A DNA stretch of 64,000 nucleotides from Clostridiales bacterium 38-18 (GTDB taxonomy: Bacteria; Bacillota; Clostridia; Peptostreptococcales; Acidaminobacteraceae): NCBI GenBank assembly GCA_001897605.1, contig MKTL01000006.1, positions 163,780 through 227,779 of the forward strand, read 5' to 3'. This document shows positions 62,499 to 64,000 of the stretch, one piece after another (within the stretch, counting starts at the first letter, position 1; the number at the start of each line of letters is the position of its first letter). Made by a program: the position numbers and the translations under genes. The notes under the pieces were generated by a model. That model worked only from the letters and a program-made list of their open reading frames with translations, was not told where the DNA came from and did no database searches.

Positions 62499-62528
62499 AG
62501 CTGTAAGCTTTGTCTTACAGCTTTTTTT
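62499..62528 (+). terminator. Terminator/attenuator inside the hflX leader
   Basis: AGCTGTAAG (62499-62507) pairs perfectly with CTTACAGCT (62514-62522) and runs into seven Ts. It lies between leader ORF 1 and leader ORF 2, so it would stop transcripts before hflX unless prevented. Confidence 0.88.
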
Positions 62529-62587
62529 GTTGTCATAAACGTATTGTGAGTGTCATACTCATAATCTATAACATAGGAGGGTGTGTC

Positions 62588-62629
62588 ATGTTAAGCTTTA
62601 TCAAATTACGCCGTAGTACAAGTTTGTAA
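62588..62629 (+). CDS. Leader peptide 2 upstream of hflX
   Basis: A 13-codon ORF, MLSFIKLRRSTSL, ending in tandem stops TAATAA, with AGGAGG at 62575-62580 seven bases before its ATG. It contains LRR, again basic residues of the kind that sensitise peptides to macrolide arrest. Possible promoters of its own are TTGTGA-17-TATAAC (62544-62572) or TTGTCA-18-CATACT (62530-62559). Confidence 0.5.
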   Translation: MLSFIKLRRSTSL

Positions 62630-62633
62630 TAAC

Positions 62634-62657
62634 CACCTAAAAGCATCCTTTTAGGTG
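62634..62657 (+). promoter_or_regulatory. Hairpin just before the hflX ribosome site
   Basis: CACCTAAAAG (62634-62643) pairs perfectly with CTTTTAGGTG (62648-62657) around a four-base loop. There is no T tract, so it is not a terminator. It begins five bases after the leader ORF 2 stop and ends seven bases before AAAGGAG (62665-62671), and could gate translation. Confidence 0.65.
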
Positions 62658-62677
62658 AATACCGAAAGGAGAATATG

Positions 62678-63988
62678 ATGACTGAACAAATGAATGCCTA
62701 TAATGAGAGGCAAAACTATAACCTTGAAACCGTAAATGCTGAAAAGGCAGTTGTAGTAGGGGTTAATATCAATAACAATCCACTTTATGAAAATTCGATG
62801 ACTGAGCTCGAGAATTTAGCCATTGCCTGTCAAATACAGTGTGTGGCAAGAGTGGAACAGAATTTAAAACGTGCGACGACTCAATATTACGTCGGCAGTG
62901 GTAAAGTGGATGAAATTAGAATGGGTGTAGAAGCCTTTGATGCGGATCTTGTAATCTTTAATCATGAGCTGACGCCTTCACAGATGCGGAACTTAGAGAA
63001 AGCGTTAAGCGTTCGTATCGTCGATCGAACCAATCTGATACTGGAAATCTTTGAACGTCGTGCCCAAACAAGAGAAGCGAAGCTTCAAGTAGAAGCGGCA
63101 CATTTGAAATACCTTTTGCCAAGACTGATCGGTTCATACGAAGCCTTAGGCCGTCAAAGTGGCGGGGTTGGAACGAAGAATAAAGGTGTCGGTGAAAAGA
63201 AGCTTGAACTAGACCGCCGTAAAGTGGAACAAAAGATCCATGATTTGAACCGTGAAATCGACCAAGTGGAAAAGGAACGCATCACACAGCGAAAGAAAAG
63301 AGCGGATTCAAGAGTCAAGGGCGTTGCCCTTGTTGGCTATACCAATGCAGGGAAGTCTACTTTGATGAATGCCATGCTCGATCTTTATTCTCAAAAGAAG
63401 GAAAAAAAGGTTTTTGAGAAGGATATGCTTTTTGCAACGCTTGAAACCTCAGTTCGTCAGATGAAGCTACCTGATAAAAAGACGTTTACGCTTTCTGATA
63501 CGGTTGGGTTTGTCAGCGAACTGCCACATGATTTGGTAAAGGCGTTTAGAGCGACGCTTGAAGAGGTGAAGCAAGCGGATTTATTGTTACATGTGGTCGA
63601 TCTATCTAATTCTGATTACAAGCATCAAATGAAGGTGACAATGGATACCCTAAATGAGATCGACGCGAATGAGGTACCTATGCTGACCATCTATAATAAG
63701 GCTGATATTTCAAGTGTTAATTTGAATGAGCTTGCAGATGGTATCGTTGTAAGTGCTAAGACCTCACTAGGAATAGAGCAGCTTGTTGATGCGGTAAAAG
63801 CGCATATTTTTAAGGATTTTATAGATTGTGAAGTGAGAATTCCTATTGATGACGGTAAGTTATTTGCATTTATCAACGAAAATGCAGGCGTTTATGAGAT
63901 GCGATTTGAAGAAAACACAACCATTCTACTTATCAGCTGTAGTCCAGAAGTCTATGAGAAAATAAAAATGTACAGATCAGATAATTAA
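62678..63988 (+). CDS. hflX: Ribosome-associated GTPase HflX
   Basis: A 436-residue GTPase. The N-terminal HflX domain (about 20-195) contains YYVGSGKVDEI and the glycine-rich GRQSGGVGTKNKGVGEKKLELDRR region; a coiled-coil linker follows; then the G domain with G1 GYTNAGKS, G3 DTVGF, G4 NKAD and G5 VSAKTS. HflX splits stalled or inactive 70S ribosomes, and in several Gram-positive and mycobacterial species it raises macrolide/lincosamide tolerance. AAAGGAG (62665-62671) fits the ATG at 62678 slightly better than the one three bases earlier. The leader upstream suggests antibiotic-responsive expression. Confidence 0.95.
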   Translation: MTEQMNAYNERQNYNLETVNAEKAVVVGVNINNNPLYENSMTELENLAIACQIQCVARVEQNLKRATTQYYVGSGKVDEIRMGVEAFDADLVIFNHELTPSQMRNLEKALSVRIVDRTNLILEIFERRAQTREAKLQVEAAHLKYLLPRLIGSYEALGRQSGGVGTKNKGVGEKKLELDRRKVEQKIHDLNREIDQVEKERITQRKKRADSRVKGVALVGYTNAGKSTLMNAMLDLYSQKKEKKVFEKDMLFATLETSVRQMKLPDKKTFTLSDTVGFVSELPHDLVKAFRATLEEVKQADLLLHVVDLSNSDYKHQMKVTMDTLNEIDANEVPMLTIYNKADISSVNLNELADGIVVSAKTSLGIEQLVDAVKAHIFKDFIDCEVRIPIDDGKLFAFINENAGVYEMRFEENTTILLISCSPEVYEKIKMYRSDN

Positions 63989-64000
63989 ATTGTGAAAAAA

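Noticed and set aside
171-63876. Many open frames of 60-135 codons opposite or out of frame with the listed genes (for example 9955-10182 minus, 19030-19437 plus, 37083-37382 minus, 55962-56510 plus)
   Set aside because: They lie wholly inside well-supported genes, lack ribosome sites and show compositions expected from shadow frames.

Overview
The window is chromosomal DNA from a low-GC, Gram-positive-type bacterium (Bacillota, most likely clostridial; I cannot name the genus). Supporting this are the strong AGGAGG-type ribosome sites, sigma-A promoters (TTGACA-17-TATAAT), TGA used as a stop, lipoprotein-type solute-binding and adaptor proteins, an RND pump with no outer-membrane partner, MsmX-type sugar uptake, luxS, CsoR copper control and peptidoglycan enzymes (uppP, VanY-type carboxypeptidase, amidase). 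Coding density is high. I saw no rRNA, tRNA, IS element, prophage or CRISPR array.

Layout. 1-8 kb: end of a membrane protein gene, VOC protein, PpaX-like phosphatase, an adaptor/RND efflux pair with a dyad over its promoter, a membrane rhodanese behind a CsoR-type operator, a stand-alone GltD-like oxidoreductase and a convergent ANTAR regulator whose receiver has lost its phosphoacceptor. 8-13 kb: serine hydrolase-luxS-mtnN run, then three little-known genes. 13-24 kb: uppP, alpha-glucosidase plus sugar symporter, CDF metal exporter, chemoreceptor, MFS carrier, two-component system. 24-31 kb: aroD, heterodimeric ABC exporter 1, VanY-like peptidase, CadC-like sensor with an ECF S component.

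31.1-39.8 kb: one co-directional cluster for an unidentified glycopolymer modification: two GT-C-like membrane proteins (one fused to a uridine-kinase-like domain), HAD phosphatase, class II aldolase, tandem double nucleotidyltransferase, GtrA, GT2 and a GDPD-like protein. It is followed by a secreted GHL10-amidase fusion. 43-47.7 kb: MarR regulator with three phased operators driving ABC exporter 2. 47.7-55.2 kb: a maltodextrin-type ABC importer operon with two LacI-type operators bracketing its promoter, a MalF with a 380-residue N-terminal extension, the ATPase and a LacI regulator. 55.3-58.2 kb: copA-csoR with two perfect CsoR dyads. 58.3-62.4 kb: XRE protein, MBOAT O-acyltransferase and an SGNH-polysaccharide deacetylase fusion. 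62.36-64 kb: hflX behind a long leader.

The most novel-looking items are the hflX leader (a 16-codon upstream ORF beginning MRLR, the minimal macrolide arrest motif, then an intrinsic terminator, a second Arg-rich upstream ORF and a hairpin before the hflX ribosome site), the 31-40 kb glycopolymer cluster with its fused enzymes, and the O-acylation locus that carries its own deacetylase in one polypeptide. Several genes are assigned start codons internal to the longest open frame because a good ribosome site lies just upstream of them.
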